From NCBI GenBank assembly GCA_032622095.1, contig CP136062.1, positions 4,030,001-4,094,000 of the forward strand: 64,000 nt of DNA, read 5' to 3'. Made by a program: the position numbers and the translations under genes. Origin of the DNA: Siphonodentalium dalli (lineage: Eukaryota; Mollusca; Scaphopoda; Gadilida; Siphonodentaliidae). Each line of letters opens with the position of its first letter. Position 1 is the first letter of the stretch. This document shows positions 56,476 through 64,000 of the stretch, in pieces. Below the pieces are notes generated by a model, which worked only from the letters and a program-made list of their open reading frames with translations, was not told the DNA's origin and did not search any database.

Positions 56476-57491
56476 AGGCCGCTCGGCCACAGCCCACATG
56501 TGATCAAAAAATATAAACGACGTTGGAAACCTGCAGGAATCTGTCACAAGGCAATATCGCGAGGATCAGCAGGAGAGAGTTAATTTCTTCTTGAAAACAC
56601 AAACTTCAATTCGATAGTCGTTTGCATTGGGATTAGAACTGTTACGCAACTTGTGGAATGCCAAACATCAGTATATCAGTGTCATAGGGTTACTATGGGT
56701 CCATTTATATATTATGTTTGATTCCAACAATCCATTATCTTATTGTCACAATATTGTTGTGTCCAGAAGTAGAACAGTAACTCCATTTCAGCTGATGTTA
56801 GGTTTCACTGTGATAAATACATGTACCCCCCCCCCCCCCCCCCCCCCCGAATAAGAAGGGATGTTTTGTACTTAATTATAAATACGTTTGTTTATCTTTC
56901 CGATACTAAATAGGGTGCATAAATATATAGAAGTATACCGTTTTATTTCCCGATCTACATGTACCATCGTCGTCTCTGAATGGTTTAAACAATATTTATT
57001 TCTACCCTCAATTAATACATATATACATGAAACAAGACATTGATCATTGTGATTTATATGACAGGTTAGAATAGAAGAGGGTGAAGAGGACCTAACAACA
57101 AGCGGGTCACCGCTTATCTGAAGTTATCTCCTCAGAAAAGAAAAGCATGCAGAATAGTATAATGATACCGCGGTCTTTTAGCGGGCACCGCATTAATTTT
57201 GTTGAATACCGCAGTGATTTTCATGGAACTCTTTGAGGGGAGGTATTTACTCACATATACTTGTTCGCGTTAACAAGCGGTATCAGTACCGCAGTATTGG
57301 AGGATTTATATATTAAGGGTCAGGGAGGGGGTGTAACTGGAAAAACTGTTCTGTCTATCTAAAATTACAAATAACAGCACATAAGTTGACCCAAATCTGA
57401 AACATCCAGTAAAAACATTTGTGAAAATTTTTGCCATGAAGCGAAGGTGAAGGCCTTATCAGTCTATGGGATATACGGAAGTAAATTCCGA
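56476..57491. other. no gene seen; C run and ACCGC dyads
   Basis: A C run of about 22 bases lies at 56826-56848. At 57165-57300 ATACCGCGGT, GCACCGC, ATACCGCAGT, AGCGGTAT and GTACCGCAGT occur in both orientations, possibly the ends of a small MITE. No coding evidence. Confidence 0.45.
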
Positions 57492-57734
57492 TCAAGTAAC
57501 TGCCGTAAGCCGGATGACACTGACAGGACGGTCGCTTGACTGGGGATAATTAATTAATGTAAATCCCGGTATTTCGATGTCTTCTGGTGCAGGAGTTGGA
57601 AACATATCCACGTCGACCTCGCAAACGAATCTGAAATGTGATGTTTTGCGCACTCTCTTCCAGTTATTTGCTGCGCGATTCAAGTTAAAGATGCTATTTA
57701 CATTCCACTCAGACTTACCTATAATGTCCCCCAC
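57492..57734 (-). CDS. candidate exon, unrecognised
   Basis: An 80-codon frame with protein-like composition: NNWKRVRKTSHFRFVCEVDV, FPTPAPEDIEIPGFTLINYP, ending RPVSVIRLTAVT-stop. The NW..R..FVCEV pattern is reminiscent of the end of a C-type lectin-like fold, but too little is present to assign it. A donor-like AGGTAAGT lies on the same strand near its start, which could mean the frame is accidental. Low confidence. Confidence 0.25.
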   Translation of the reverse strand: MGDIIGKSEWNVNSIFNLNRAANNWKRVRKTSHFRFVCEVDVDMFPTPAPEDIEIPGFTLINYPQSSDRPVSVIRLTAVT

Positions 57735-57839
57735 AGTGTCCCCACAGTGTCCCCCAAACCGGTGGCTTCATTTGGAGTGGAGGCTTTGTAGAAGTATACT
57801 ATATGGATAAGTCAAAATATAACCTCAAATTGGCACAAA

Positions 57840-58415
57840 ATGAATAAAATTACAAGAAAAATTTAATTTTCTAAGTCGAAAAGCCAATAACTCTGAGAAA
57901 AATCATCGGTTCAAACTCAAATTCGAACTTGTCAGACCTTTATCGTGATATGACTGATCCACATAAAAACTGTATATGCAATTAAAGGATCCAAACTTGA
58001 GATATCATCCAGAAACCGAAAAAGTGAGAAATTTTCTAAGTAAAACAAGTCGAATAAGGGGCATAACTCTGCCAAAAATGGTCGGGCAGAACCCAAGTTC
58101 GAACTTGACCTGTGTTTTGCTGGGAGAAAGTAAGATACCAAATTTGGTTTGAATCCGATTAACTCTACTAAAGTTATCATCTGGAAACCAACTTTCAGGG
58201 TTTTCCAAGTCAAAAAAGGGCCATAACTCTTGCAAAAATGGGTGGGGCAAACCCATATTCGAACTTGACCTTTATTTTGGTCTGATAAACCCACCTATGA
58301 AATTTGCTTTTGATCTAATAACCGAAACTAAAGTTATCATCTGGAAACCATTTCTAGACAGACGGACGGACACCGGCTATTTTAATAGTCCCCTGAAATT
58401 TTTGTTTCGGGGGAC
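57840..58415 (+). repeat. diverged GGCCATAACTCTG repeats ending in a hairpin
   Basis: Four loosely related units are spaced 145-180 bp apart, with motifs such as GGCCATAACTCTTGCAAAAA, ATTCGAACTTGACCT and AAGTTATCATCTGGAAACC. They are followed by ACAGACGGACGGACACC and a hairpin GTCCCCTGAAA/TTTCGGGGGAC at 58388-58414. The plan is the same as 56086-56475 but with a different sequence in the hairpin. Confidence 0.68.
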
Positions 58416-58863
58416 AAAAAACAAAGTTTACCTACCTACCGACCCAACATTTTTGGGACCCCGTTAGCGGAAACACAGGTATTTTTTTTTTAGGCCTTAC
58501 CATGCAGAACGACAAGGAGGACCAGATAATATTTTCATCCATTATGTTCGTGGTATTAACTGAGTGTAAGGCTTGTTACATTGAAGATCTTTATGAAATT
58601 CCCGTGCCTTCTACTAACTTTAACAGTCCCGTGTGTATTGGTGGGGGGATTTGATATTTAGTGCACAGTAGTGGTAATTGAATGTCTTTGCCGCGGATAA
58701 TACATCTACTTGTTGTTAATAATATATTTTTTGTGAAGATAATGGGCGCCGGACAAACTGACTGACGATAATAAGGCGGCACCGGTCATCTGTGTATTTG
58801 GCTCCGTCAATGACCGTGTCCGACCTCTTATATCCAGGCTTGTCCATACCAGTTGAGGCCTAA
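58416..58863. other. no gene seen
   Basis: ACCTACCTACCGACCC near 58430 and a T run; short frames only. Confidence 0.4.
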
Positions 58864-59870
58864 GCAGAATGAGGTTCCCTATAGGATGAATTTGGTGATG
58901 CTAGCTTGCTGTACTGGGTAGTATCACTAAATACACCCTCCAGGGACCTCATTCTGCAAATTTGAGACACACTATATCCAGAGGCTTGGTCCGTAATGGA
59001 AGACATCCATCTCAATCCTCACTGATAAAGTTTAATTGAAACCGCTGGAAAGTTGGGAGCTAATGCCAAGCCTTGAAATAGGGTGTCTCTCATTTGCAGA
59101 ATGAGGTCCCCAGCGGGTGAATTTAGTGATGCTACCCCGCATAACGGGCTAGCATCACCAAATTCACCCTCTGGGAACCTCATTCTGCTGAGGTGTAAGC
59201 AGAATGAGGTCCCAGAGGGTGAATTTGGTGATGCTAGCCCGCTATGCGGGGTAGCATCACTAAATTCACCCTCTGGGGACCTCATTCTGCAAGTGACAGG
59301 CACACTATTTCAAGGCTTGGTTCTGGACATTTGCAGAATGAGGTCCCCCGAGGGTGAATTTAGTGACGCTACCCCCGCACAATGGGCTAGCATCACTAAA
59401 TTATTCTTCTGGGGACCTCATTCTGCAAATCCTCATCTGCTTTGGGGGACCTACGGTAGAATCCGATATAAGTTTTCAGATGATGAATTTTGTGATATGC
59501 ACTCATTGTGTCATCTGCCAATCTGGGGATATAGGAAACTAAACTAAAGAAACTAAAAAAACTTGTTAGTTTGATAATATAGATACTTTCCAGAGCAGAA
59601 TGGGGTCCCCAGAGGGTGAAGTTAGTGATGCTAGCCCACTGTATGGGGTAGCGTTACTAAATTCACATTCTGGGGTTCTGCCTATGTCGGGTAATGCCTT
59701 AAATAATGACTCCTTAACCATAGCAGAACTATGGGTAACTTTTCACCCTCTGGGGACATCATTCTGCTTACACCTCAGCAGAATGAGGTTCCCATAGGGT
59801 GAATTTGGTGATGCTAGCCCACTATGCGGGGTAGCATCACTAAATTTATCCTCTGGGAACCTCATTCTGC
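58864..59870. repeat. array of seven ~93-bp hairpins (GCAGAATGAGG family)
   Basis: Each unit begins GCAGAATGAGGT and ends in its complement ACCTCATTCTGC, with GGGTGAATTTAGTGATGCTA pairing to TAGCATCACTAAATTCACCC inside. Copies: 58864-58957, 59096-59188, 59199-59290, 59333-59426, 59595-59681 (right end decayed), 59723-59767 (internally deleted) and 59778-59870. Spacers share CAGGCACACTATTTCAAGGC-type sequence. An eighth copy is at 61825-61920. The frames across them are open only because the palindromes lack stops. Confidence 0.88.
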
Positions 59871-59912
59871 AAACGACAGACACTATTTCAAGGCTTGTCC
59901 ATCACAATATTT

Positions 59913-60428
59913 TCAGGCATGCTCACCTGAGTATTCTTCCTCTTCCAGCTCCTGTACTCCTCTCGCTGTTGTTGCTGGTGGTCGCTTGAAAACAGTTACA
60001 TCTCTTCCAGACATCTTCACATCACTGGGAGTAACTCTATTTTCCGATGTTGTTCGGCGATTGTACACAGTGACTTCCCTTTCTGATGCCTGCTTATCAC
60101 TGGGAATAACTCTATTTTCGGACACAGCTCCTGAGTGAGATGCAGGCTGCCGTGCGTATTTGGTAACAATCCTGTCTGGAGGGGAATAATCATCATCATT
60201 ATCATCATCAGCCTCGTTCCGTCTCTTTCGGTTGATAGCAAACCTACCGACTTGTTCTCGAGACTCATTGCAATCAGAATCAAATGTTGCATCATTATCA
60301 TTAACATTTTGACCAGGTTTCTCAAGAGTAACAAATCTAGAACCGTCTTCGTTAATACCAATTTTGTCACCCATGTTATTCAGTTTCGTTGAGTGATTTT
60401 TCATTGAATTTATCAGTCTTTCGAGCAT
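59913..60428 (-). CDS. probable exon with two 25-residue repeats
   Basis: A 171-codon frame from ATG 60428 to the stop at 59913. It contains SRFVTLEKPGQNVNDNDATF, an acidic patch EADDDNDDD, and two adjacent related 25-residue repeats beginning SENRVIPSDKQASEREVTVY and SENRVTPSDVKMSGRDVTVF, ending ELEEEEYSGEHA. The repeat keeps its frame exactly, which favours coding. The region is polar and probably disordered. The acidic patch is encoded by a TCATCA-type microsatellite. An upstream exon in another frame (60376-60580), after an acceptor-like TTTCTTTTCCAG on the minus strand, may belong to the same gene. No family recognised. Confidence 0.45.
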   Translation of the reverse strand: MLERLINSMKNHSTKLNNMGDKIGINEDGSRFVTLEKPGQNVNDNDATFDSDCNESREQVGRFAINRKRRNEADDDNDDDYSPPDRIVTKYARQPASHSGAVSENRVIPSDKQASEREVTVYNRRTTSENRVTPSDVKMSGRDVTVFKRPPATTARGVQELEEEEYSGEHA

Positions 60429-60578
60429 TGACTAGCTCGTGTACTGGGTAGTTTCCATCTGCATGAGTTGCCGATATATGAGCAGATGCTGGTGGCAAGT
60501 TGATCCGTCGGCCTGCCTGGTGAGAGCCACATTTTCCTGTTCCCGCCTGGTTGACATTAGTCACAAATCTACGTGCCT
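60376..60578 (-). CDS. possible short exon, unrecognised
   Basis: On the minus strand an acceptor-like TTCATTTCTTTTCCAG precedes a frame reading ARRFVTNVNQAGTGKCGSHQ and ASAHISATHADGNYPVHELV, stopping just inside the next frame (NETE-stop). It overlaps the start of the 59913-60428 frame in a different phase, so at most one of the two is right over the overlap, unless a splice lies between them. Confidence 0.3.
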
Positions 60579-60589
60579 GGAAAAGAAAT

Positions 60590-60885
60590 GAAAAAATAAA
60601 TCACTATAGATTAGACATAATAAACAGGGTTTCCGCCAGGGTAAAATACATCACTATAGATTTTAGACATATTAGCCAGGGTTTCCGCCAGGGTAAAATA
60701 AATCACTACAGATTATAGACATAATAGCCAGGGTTTCCGCTAGGGTAAAATAAATCACTACAGATTATATACATAATAGCCAGGGTTTCAGCTAGGGTAA
60801 AATTTATCACTACAGATTATAGACATAATAGCCGGTGTTCCGCAAGGTTAACATAAATCAATGCAGATTATAGACATAAAAAAGA
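60590..60885 (+). repeat. 52-bp tandem repeat, about 5.5 copies
   Basis: TCACTA starts at 60601, 60651, 60703, 60755 and 60807, with a decayed copy at 60858, so the period is 50-52 bp. The unit contains AGATTATAGACATAATAGCC and AGGGTTTCCGCCAGGGTAAA. It lies immediately upstream, on the minus strand, of the possible exons at 59.9-60.6 kb, so probably in an intron. Confidence 0.88.
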
Positions 60886-60894
60886 AGGAAAGTA

Positions 60895-61625
60895 AACTAG
60901 AGGTCACCCAAAGATCCATTTGAAGTTTGGTGACGATCGGATGAGGAATGTTGTCTGTAGGGTGCACCAAAGGATTTAGTCATACAAAGAGTAAATTCAA
61001 AGATGGCCATGTTTTTCAACATTTTCGGTCAAAAAATAGGAGGCTCCCATCTAGAGGTAACCCCGAAGATCCATATGACGTTTGGTGATCATCAAATGAG
61101 GAATGTGTTCGTAGGGTGTGCCAAAGGTTTTAGTCATGAAAGAGTAATATCCAAGATGGCTGCCAGCGGCCATGTTTTTCATCTAAAAATTGTTAAAATT
61201 TGATAGCTCCCATCTAGAGGTGATTCTAAACATGTCTGTGAATTTTCAAATTCTTCAATAAATGTGGGCTGCAGGGTGTGCCAATGGATTCAAATTTGAA
61301 ATCCAAGATGGCTGCCAGTGGCAATGTTTTTCATCGAAATTTTTTTTAATTTGATAGCTCCCGTCTAGAGGAGATTCTAAACATGCCTGTAAATTTTCAA
61401 ATCACTTCTTCAATAAATGAGGGCTGCAGGGTATGCCGAAGTATTCCAATTTGAAATCGAAGATGGCTGCTGGTGGCCATGCTTTTCATTGAAATTCGGA
61501 AAAAATTTGATAGCTCCCATCTATAGGTCACCCTGAAGCTACACTAGAAGTTTGGTGAAGATCAGATAAGGGATGCAGCCTGTAGGGTGCGCTGAACGGA
61601 ATTGTTGATGCATGCACGAATGGAC
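60895..61625 (+). repeat. ~152-bp tandem repeat, about 4.7 copies
   Basis: The unit contains TAGCTCCCATCTAGAGGT, TTTGGTGANGATC, TGTAGGGTGNGCCAA and CAAGATGGCTGCCAGNGGCC. The AAGATGGC motif recurs near 61000, 61153, 61305 and 61459. The final copy runs into ACGAATGGACGGACGCCAT. The AAGATGGCNGCC motif is shared with the arms of the foldback-like element at 9.6-14.6 kb. Confidence 0.82.
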
Positions 61626-61824
61626 GGACGCCATCTTTTGGGAAGCATCTATTGTCTCAAATTAACATTGTTTTTAGTTTCTTTTTCCCTTCTGTTCAGT
61701 TTCTATCTCCCCTATTTTGCAGAAGATAAATTGCATAATCGAGGTGACTATTGGGTGAACATCACCAACTTCAACTTTGTAACTTCAATCTGATCCAAAG
61801 TCTCCCACAGCAGTTGAGGCCTCA

Positions 61825-61920
61825 GCAGATTGAGGTTCCCAAAGGGTAAATTTGGTGACGGTTACCCACCATGCAAGATAGTGTCACTAAATTCACCTTC
61901 TGGGGACCTCTGCATTCTGC
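61825..61920. repeat. eighth hairpin of the GCAGAATGAGG family
   Basis: Begins GCAGATTGAGGTTCCCAAAG and ends CTGGGGACCTCTGCATTCTG C, a decayed palindrome. It is followed by the same AAATGACAGACACGCTATTT spacer as the 59-kb copies. It lies about 2 kb from the main array, so the family is mobile or dispersed. Confidence 0.8.
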
Positions 61921-63064
61921 AAATGACAGACACGCTATTTAAAGGCTGGTATACTGACTTTGATGAGGCCAAAATTAATAAATTGTTTGTTTGTCCACAC
62001 CCCTACCCAAAAAAATTCAGGTGGGTAGGTAGGTAGGGATTTTTTTATTTTTTTTGCAAGGTGGAATGGCATACTAAGGGTCCCCTCCATGGTGCAGGCC
62101 GAGGATATCAATATTAATAAATAGAAAATTTAATAGTTGGAAAAACACAAGAACAATAAAAAATTATGCTGTTCAGTCACAGTTGCTGGAGTTTCTGACC
62201 GAAAATGAGCTGAACGGACGGACGGACGCACGATGAGTGGTCAATCCGGACGTCGACATTATGTTTACCATACTATGGTATGGGTAAACATAAAAAACTA
62301 AACAAAATGGCAACAGAACTGAGCTACTTATTGAATGGCCACTGCAAATTCAATCGAAAAAAAAATATGGCTAATATGAGATCAGTCTGATTTTGATTTT
62401 ACCGAGTTGCTAGCTTCAATATGTCCAAACATACTTGGTTACAATGTCCATATATCTGTGTTTAATGTAAGCTGAGAATTTTCAATATTTTATTTTACCG
62501 TGTCGTGTTGATCATCAAAGACATGAAGTATAGCTGCCGACTGAACACTGTCTAGTTCGATGGGACGCAATTGTGATAACTTCTCACTGTGGCACGTGTA
62601 ATACTAGAGTAATGATGCAACACAATGGCTTCAATGATATACGAAACATAATTCGCGACAAGTCAAGCTGGTAAATTCAACTCAGTAACTGAATAGATTC
62701 TAGATCATTATAATACCCACATGCCCTCCCCCTGCGACATGAGGCTCCAATTCAGAAATACAATAGAACACACCCGACATCTCATTAGCGAGACTTGCCT
62801 ATTTATTTCCTGGTTACCGGCGACAATTTTGTTTAAATAAAATGTTTTTATTACCTGCTTTCCCCAAAACGTGAGATTATATGGAGGTTGCAGGAGAGCC
62901 GCGTTTAAGACATCAAATTGGGAGACTAATGGGCAAAACGTGAGATTATATCGTTCACGTACTTTTCGTTTGAACGTTCTGAAATGAAGAGTTGGATACT
63001 CAAAACTGCGATGCCACATGGCTCATTTTATACGTCATATGGGCATAGAAACGGGAACTCTTAG
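61921..63064. other. no gene seen; includes a hairpin-ended repeat
   Basis: At 62205-62290 ACGGACGGACGGACGCACGA is followed by a hairpin TTATGTTTACCATA/TATGGGTAAACATAA (62258-62294). GGTGGGTAGGTAGGTAGGG lies near 62020. A 103-codon minus-strand frame (62708-63019) shows no domain. Confidence 0.45.
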
Positions 63065-63561
63065 AAGGGTTCCAACTAGTCGACTAGTAGTCGATTACCT
63101 CTGGCGACTAGTCGATTCCTTAAAATCGCTAATCGTTTCAACACTAGACAGAACGCCGGCGGTTCCTAAAAAAAATGGAATCTAATGTTACAGAAACTAA
63201 GTTTCAGCGCACTTCCAGAGTGTGCATGGATAACAATCACAAAGGTAGCCCCCACCCAGAAATTTCAAAACTCAGAACAAGTTAAATAATTGTGATAGTA
63301 ATTGTGAGTTTCATTCAGCAGTCACCACACAATAAGTGATAGTCTGTACTAGTAACATCTAAGTATACTCATGTTGTCAGTATCTCTCTGATGCACGATC
63401 AAAGGTTGTCAAACCTTCGGTTGTAGATTAAATTGTGTAAAACAAACACGGTATTCCGACATCCGAAATAAATAACGGAGATTAATCGACGACGGAAATG
63501 GTAATCGATTATCGGCTTTATCAACGGTTCATCGATTATACGATTAATCGTGGCACCCCTC
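63065..63561. mobile_element. candidate hAT-like MITE with AATCG dyads
   Basis: The left side has AGGGTTCCAACTAGTCGACT and AGTCGATTA. The right side, in reverse complement, has AGGGGTGCCACGATTAATCG and ATAATCGATGAACCG. Both ends are full of short CGATTA/TAATCG palindromes, as in hAT-type non-autonomous elements of aquatic animals. An 8-bp target duplication could not be confirmed and the terminal repeats match only partly. Confidence 0.4.
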
Positions 63562-63669
63562 GTTTTAATATGAGACTATAAGAATATGTGCCACTTTAAG
63601 TTTAATGTACTGTAATGTTGAATAGAATGAATGCACAAACATATCAATGATAGAATGTTCAATGGTAAC

Positions 63670-64000
63670 TTAGTTCATGTTATTATTCTGACAGTTCTGG
63701 TTCCTCGTTGAAGTATCGACTGTCCCTTTGAAGTGAACAGCATTTTTCAAACTTTTAGCTGAAACATCAGTAACAAAACCAGATGCTACATATTGTCTTC
63801 CTCTCGTCAACTGCTTCTCTGTTATTGAGGCACCGAATTCATCACTGTCGGCCCCATCATCAGGCAGATTTGGCATTGGCTCCACAAGCCAAAAATACAA
63901 ATGACCATAATTAAATAATGGCGGCAGAGCATCGGCATGGAATTCTTTCCAACATGTGATTGGCAATACTGTTGCCACGGCATTATTATCATCACTACTG
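63670..64000 (-). CDS. 3' exon of an unrecognised gene, runs off the right edge
   Basis: On the minus strand the frame is open from the window edge (SSDDNNAVATVLPITCWKEF) to a TAA at 63670-63672. The reading PPLFNYGHLYFWLVEPMPNL, ITEKQLTRGRQYVASGFVTD, VSAKSLKNAVHFKGTVDTST is protein-like, with three tryptophans or cysteines in context and no stops. The GRQYVASGFV segment is faintly like the region before SWIM-type zinc fingers in transposon-associated proteins, but the cysteines and histidine of such a finger are absent. No start is visible; GTG at 63978 is not one. It may belong to the same gene as the frames at 59.9-60.6 kb, but this is a guess. Confidence 0.45.
   Translation of the reverse strand, partial: SSDDNNAVATVLPITCWKEFHADALPPLFNYGHLYFWLVEPMPNLPDDGADSDEFGASITEKQLTRGRQYVASGFVTDVSAKSLKNAVHFKGTVDTSTRNQNCQNNNMN

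Noticed and set aside
55929-56507. 192-codon minus-strand frame with internal repeats
   Set aside because: It is the complement of the 174-bp GGGCCATAACTCTGG repeat. The internal protein repeat simply mirrors the DNA repeat, and such frames arise whenever the unit length is a multiple of three.
59083-59547. 154-codon plus-strand frame with repeated SPEGEFSDA-type motifs
   Set aside because: Translation of the GCAGAATGAGG hairpin array; both strands are open because the palindromes lack stops.
60590-61625. CRISPR-like array
   Set aside because: Regularly spaced repeats, but contiguous tandem units of 52 and ~152 bp without unique spacers, in a eukaryotic sequence.

Overview
This is an AT-rich eukaryotic window. 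It has spliced-looking exons, a tRNA-derived SINE, an autonomous LINE, several classes of DNA transposon, long inverted repeats, minisatellites, and the 'GGGCCATAACTCTGG' type of short repeat. The SINE tail and these repeat families suggest a marine invertebrate, most likely a bivalve mollusc. That is an inference: no host gene here is diagnostic. Most of the window is repeat and mobile DNA. Host coding evidence is limited to a few exon-like pieces near 21.4, 53.6-54.5, 57.6, 60.0 and 63.8 kb.

Layout. 1-2.7 kb: no gene seen. 2.7-8.0 kb: an apparently intact non-LTR retrotransposon on the minus strand (ORF1 with two PHD-like fingers and a coiled coil; ORF2 with APE-type endonuclease and reverse transcriptase). 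8.5-8.8 kb: a 22-bp minisatellite. 9.6-14.6 kb: a ~4.9-kb foldback-like element with ~1.35-kb inverted arms around mirror-image minisatellites. 14.9-15.2 kb: a SINE with a perfect 11-bp target duplication. 17.1-17.5 kb: a TTAA-flanked MITE. 18.6-20.3 kb: four copies of a 28-codon exon-like core at ~350-bp spacing, two of them in hairpin loops. 22.9-24.3 kb: a local direct duplication.

26.1-52.8 kb is the dominant structure: about 2.3 head-to-tail copies of a ~12-kb composite unit (boundaries near 26.11, 38.12 and 49.67 kb). The backbone is a minus-strand tyrosine-recombinase gene: zinc-finger N-terminus, recombinase core, SANT-like C-terminus. It is interrupted by (i) plus-strand hAT-like transposase fragments, (ii) a pogo/Tigger-like DDE transposon with 25-bp terminal repeats at TA sites, and (iii) a 1.7-kb TA-flanked non-coding element. 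Stops, frameshifts and junctions shared between units show that decay began before the duplication. The pieces are mostly pseudogenes. Collapse or mis-joining of the assembly is possible here and should be excluded first.

52.8-64 kb: possible host exons, then short-repeat territory. This includes 174-bp tandem repeats ending in a hairpin, eight ~93-bp hairpins of one family (58.9-61.9 kb), 52-bp and ~152-bp tandem arrays, a hAT-like MITE candidate, and a minus-strand exon running off the right edge. No rRNA, functional tRNA or CRISPR array was recognised.
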